Part shown: in pieces, positions 41,841-43,569 of the stretch
Position numbering within the stretch: position 1 is the stretch's first letter
Layout: each line of letters starts with the position of its first letter
Assembly: GCA_022565875.1 (NCBI GenBank)
Contig: JAIULY010000002.1
Span: 1-43,569, forward strand
Length of the DNA: 43,569 nt
DNA from: Schleiferiaceae bacterium
GTDB taxonomy: Bacteria > Bacteroidota > Bacteroidia > Flavobacteriales > Schleiferiaceae
Direction of reading: 5' to 3'
The notes under the pieces: model-generated
Told to the model about the DNA's origin: nothing
What the model saw: the letters and a program-made list of their open reading frames with translations, nothing else
Databases searched by the model: none
Position numbers and translations under genes: made by a program

Positions 41841-43091
41841 TTACTCGCACCACAAGTTTCGATAACTTCCGTCGGGGTCGTATTGATCGGCTTGCTTTTG
41901 CGTATTGAACTTTCTGTTGTTTCTCGGGTCGTTGCCAATGCCGGCTAAATAGGTCCAATTGCCATAATTAGAGGCTGGATCATAGTCAATTAACAGCGAT
42001 TCAAAGTACCTAGCACCTGTATACCAATCCGCTTTCAAATCGTGTATCAGGTAGCTGGCTACATTTTGACGCATGCGGTTGCTCATGTAGCCAGTCGCTC
42101 GAATTTCTCGCATAGCAGCATTCACAAACGCATCTTTGGTAGTTGCCGTTTGCCACATGGTAAAGCCTTTGTTTACTTTACCTATGTAATTATGGGAAAC
42201 CCTGAAAAATGCATTCCCTTTTTTTAGAGCATCGAAATAAAAGAAATCACGCCACAACAACTCAAAAAACAACCAATAGGTGCTATCATTCGCGCCATAT
42301 TGTTGCTCAAAAGCTTTTATCTCCGAATAAATCGTGCGAGCTGAAATACAACCCCATGCTAGATACGGACTGAACTTTGAACTGTAATCGGCTCCAATCA
42401 GACCATTGCGTGTTTCTTTGTAGGTTTTGATGTTTTGTGTTTCCCAAACATAAGACTGCAATCGTTTTAATCCCGTTGTCGCACCACCTTGAAATGGAAA
42501 AGCTGTTCTTTTATCTGGGTCAGCAATGAGGTTTTCTATAAAGCTTAAGTCGGGCTGAGTTGCCGATACGTGTAAAAAAGAAATATTTTCAGGTATCGAC
42601 AGTGGTTTGCGAATGACGAGTTTTTCTTCAACTTTTTTCCTGAAGGGTGTAAAAACCTTTGGTAGCTTATACAGTGGAAAAGGAAGGTCATCAGAGAATA
42701 GCAAACTGTGGTTTTCAAAAGTTTTTATTGAAGTAACCCCTTCTAATTGCCTGTAAAACAATTGTTCGTCATAAGTGACGCCGCTAGTGCAAAAAATGGT
42801 TTCAATATTATGAGCTTCAACAAGTTGCTGAATACAGGGCTTTACCTGACCAGTTTCTATATATAAAACACCTCCTAGTTGTTCAATTTTCATTTTTAAA
42901 TCCATTACGGATTCGAAAACGAATTTTGCTTTTTGAGGTCCCATTTTAGGAAATCCTTCCGAAAAGTTGGAATAATCGTCTGGATTAAAAATATAGACAG
43001 GTAATACGGTGAAGCCTTCTTTTACAGCTTGGTAAAAAGGTAGGTGATCTTCAACACGTAAATCTTTATTGAATAGTACTATCGCATTCAT
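41841..43091 (-). CDS. Cryptochrome-DASH-type photolyase homologue
   Basis: The 416-residue flavoprotein opens with '[21 protein letters not shown]', has '[16 protein letters not shown]', '[22 protein letters not shown]', '[17 protein letters not shown]', '[60 protein letters not shown]' and the DASH-type '[22 protein letters not shown]' end. DASH cryptochromes bind FAD and a folate antenna and repair dimers in single-stranded DNA or act as light sensors. It is somewhat shorter than typical. Its ATG overlaps the TGA of the DUF2256 gene. Confidence 0.93.
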   Translation of the reverse strand: MNAIVLFNKDLRVEDHLPFYQAVKEGFTVLPVYIFNPDDYSNFSEGFPKMGPQKAKFVFESVMDLKMKIEQLGGVLYIETGQVKPCIQQLVEAHNIETIFCTSGVTYDEQLFYRQLEGVTSIKTFENHSLLFSDDLPFPLYKLPKVFTPFRKKVEEKLVIRKPLSIPENISFLHVSATQPDLSFIENLIADPDKRTAFPFQGGATTGLKRLQSYVWETQNIKTYKETRNGLIGADYSSKFSPYLAWGCISARTIYSEIKAFEQQYGANDSTYWLFFELLWRDFFYFDALKKGNAFFRVSHNYIGKVNKGFTMWQTATTKDAFVNAAMREIRATGYMSNRMRQNVASYLIHDLKADWYTGARYFESLLIDYDPASNYGNWTYLAGIGNDPRNNRKFNTQKQADQYDPDGSYRNLWCE

Positions 43092-43237
43092 TTTGAAGGT
43101 GATTTTTTTTGTTTACTTCCGCTGCATCGCTTGCTGCAATAGACAACACTTTCCCAGTTGCGTTCCCATTTTTTGCGCCAAGCAAAAGGTCTATTGCATA
43201 CAGGACAGGTTTTTTGAGGCAAGTGTGCTTTCTTCAT
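43088..43237 (-). CDS. DUF2256 zinc-ribbon protein
   Basis: The 49-residue protein starts at the inner ATG before '[41 protein letters not shown]'. CxxC and CxxxC-like pairs form a treble-clef type site with a conserved WRKKWERNW helix. DUF2256 proteins are nearly always next to cryptochrome/photolyase genes, as here (four-base overlap). The role is unknown; co-occurrence suggests it helps or regulates the DASH protein. Confidence 0.9.
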   Translation of the reverse strand: MKKAHLPQKTCPVCNRPFAWRKKWERNWESVVYCSKRCSGSKQKKSPSK

Positions 43238-43370
43238 CTTTGGTAATATACCCTCTTGGGCTAGTGGTAAGTTTCGCTTCAAGGTGTAAGTGTGGTAATG
43301 CAATTAATAACTAAAGCATAACAGTTGACGTATTTTTTGGTTTAGGTAAATTGTAGGTTTATAAAAAAGA

Positions 43371-43396
43371 AAAGCACGCTAGTAGTAGCGTGCTTT
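43371..43396 (-). terminator. Intrinsic terminator of the DUF6952 gene
   Basis: AAAGCACGCTA, a four-base loop and TAGCGTGCTTT make a perfect 11-base stem. On the minus strand it is followed by a T-rich run (TTTTCTTTTTT), and it begins ~20 bases after the stop of the partial gene at 43418. Confidence 0.9.
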
Positions 43397-43417
43397 ATAT
43401 AGGGAGTATTTGAAATT

Positions 43418-43569
43418 TTAATTTATAGAACCCATAACGCGTTTCATAAAAACATTTAAGGCATCTTTTTGTGTTGTTCCAGATTTAATGTCTTTCATTA
43501 CTTCCAAAGCCCCGTAAAAATTGGAAACGAACTCTCCCAACACTTCGAGTTCCTCATCTTTAATGCCCG
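43418..43569 (-). CDS. DUF6952 family protein, C-terminal part (truncated by window edge)
   Basis: An open frame enters from the right edge and ends in TAA. The 49 visible residues ('GIKDEELEVLGEFVSNFYGALEVMKDIKSG', 'QKDALNVFMKRVMGSIN') match the end of DUF6952, small helical Bacteroidota proteins often placed near thioredoxin-like genes. The visible part is helical and charged, with no membrane segment. The function is unknown. Confidence 0.8.
   Translation of the reverse strand, partial: GIKDEELEVLGEFVSNFYGALEVMKDIKSGTTQKDALNVFMKRVMGSIN

Noticed and set aside
1-43569. CRISPR array, tRNA, insertion sequence, prophage or toxin-antitoxin system
   Set aside because: I found no spaced direct repeats, cloverleaf-like segments, transposase, integrase or phage structural genes; the XRE gene has no toxin partner.

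Overview
The window reads as a stretch of Bacteroidota chromosome, most likely from a Flavobacteriia-like, aerobic, light-exposed organism. The signs are two proteins ending in type IX secretion (T9SS) sorting domains, several Bacteroidota-specific families (DUF5606, DUF6580, DUF6952, the ~480-residue 'NMN adenylyltransferase-like' family), a low GC content, almost no Shine-Dalgarno sequences, and promoters of the Bacteroidota type (TTTG or TTG, about 19-20 bases, then TAnnTTTG). I see no tRNA, rRNA, CRISPR array, insertion sequence or prophage. Both ends are truncated genes: the C-terminus of a T9SS cargo protein on the left and the C-terminus of a DUF6952 protein on the right.

Left part (1-10.5 kb): a T9SS sorting domain followed by a beta-propeller surface lipoprotein resembling the cobalamin-binding BtuG group; ClpS; a large secreted beta-helix/PKD protein; a DPM1-like glycosyltransferase; a 47-residue ORF closed by a strong bidirectional terminator; a conserved ~480-residue protein translationally coupled to a two-helix membrane protein; an MBL-fold hydrolase; a short-chain dehydrogenase (SDR); and the rRNA methyltransferase RlmI.

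Middle (10.5-24 kb): a tightly overlapping envelope-glycan trio (GT-B enzyme, diverged GT-B-like protein, PglC-like phosphoglycosyl transferase); a class IV aminotransferase; YqgE; PdxH; HU. Then comes a compact light- and redox-associated operon: a new 50-residue ORF, an SDR lacking its catalytic tyrosine, a flavin reductase with no ATG start, and a photolyase. Next are peptide deformylase, a TPR-type lipoprotein, DUF5606 and MazG, followed by an outer-membrane barrel, MenE, a ZIP transporter and a methyltransferase.

Right part (24.9-43.6 kb): a surface lipoprotein, a K+ channel divergent from DUF493, a DUF6580 and FAD-oxidoreductase operon, an autoregulation-ready XRE repressor, PhoD, an M14 peptidase, a tail-less SSB divergent from a zinc-finger protein, and NhaC. 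These are followed by an AEC transporter next to a secreted DUF2723-tail-like protein, a CobT homologue with both catalytic glutamates changed to aspartate, a SixA-Ppk-Ppx polyphosphate operon, and a DUF2256/cryptochrome-DASH pair. Most of the content is housekeeping. The least explained elements are the 50-residue ORF with its tyrosine-less SDR and flavin reductase, the altered CobT homologue, the ~480-residue conserved family with its membrane partner, and the soluble DUF2723-like protein.
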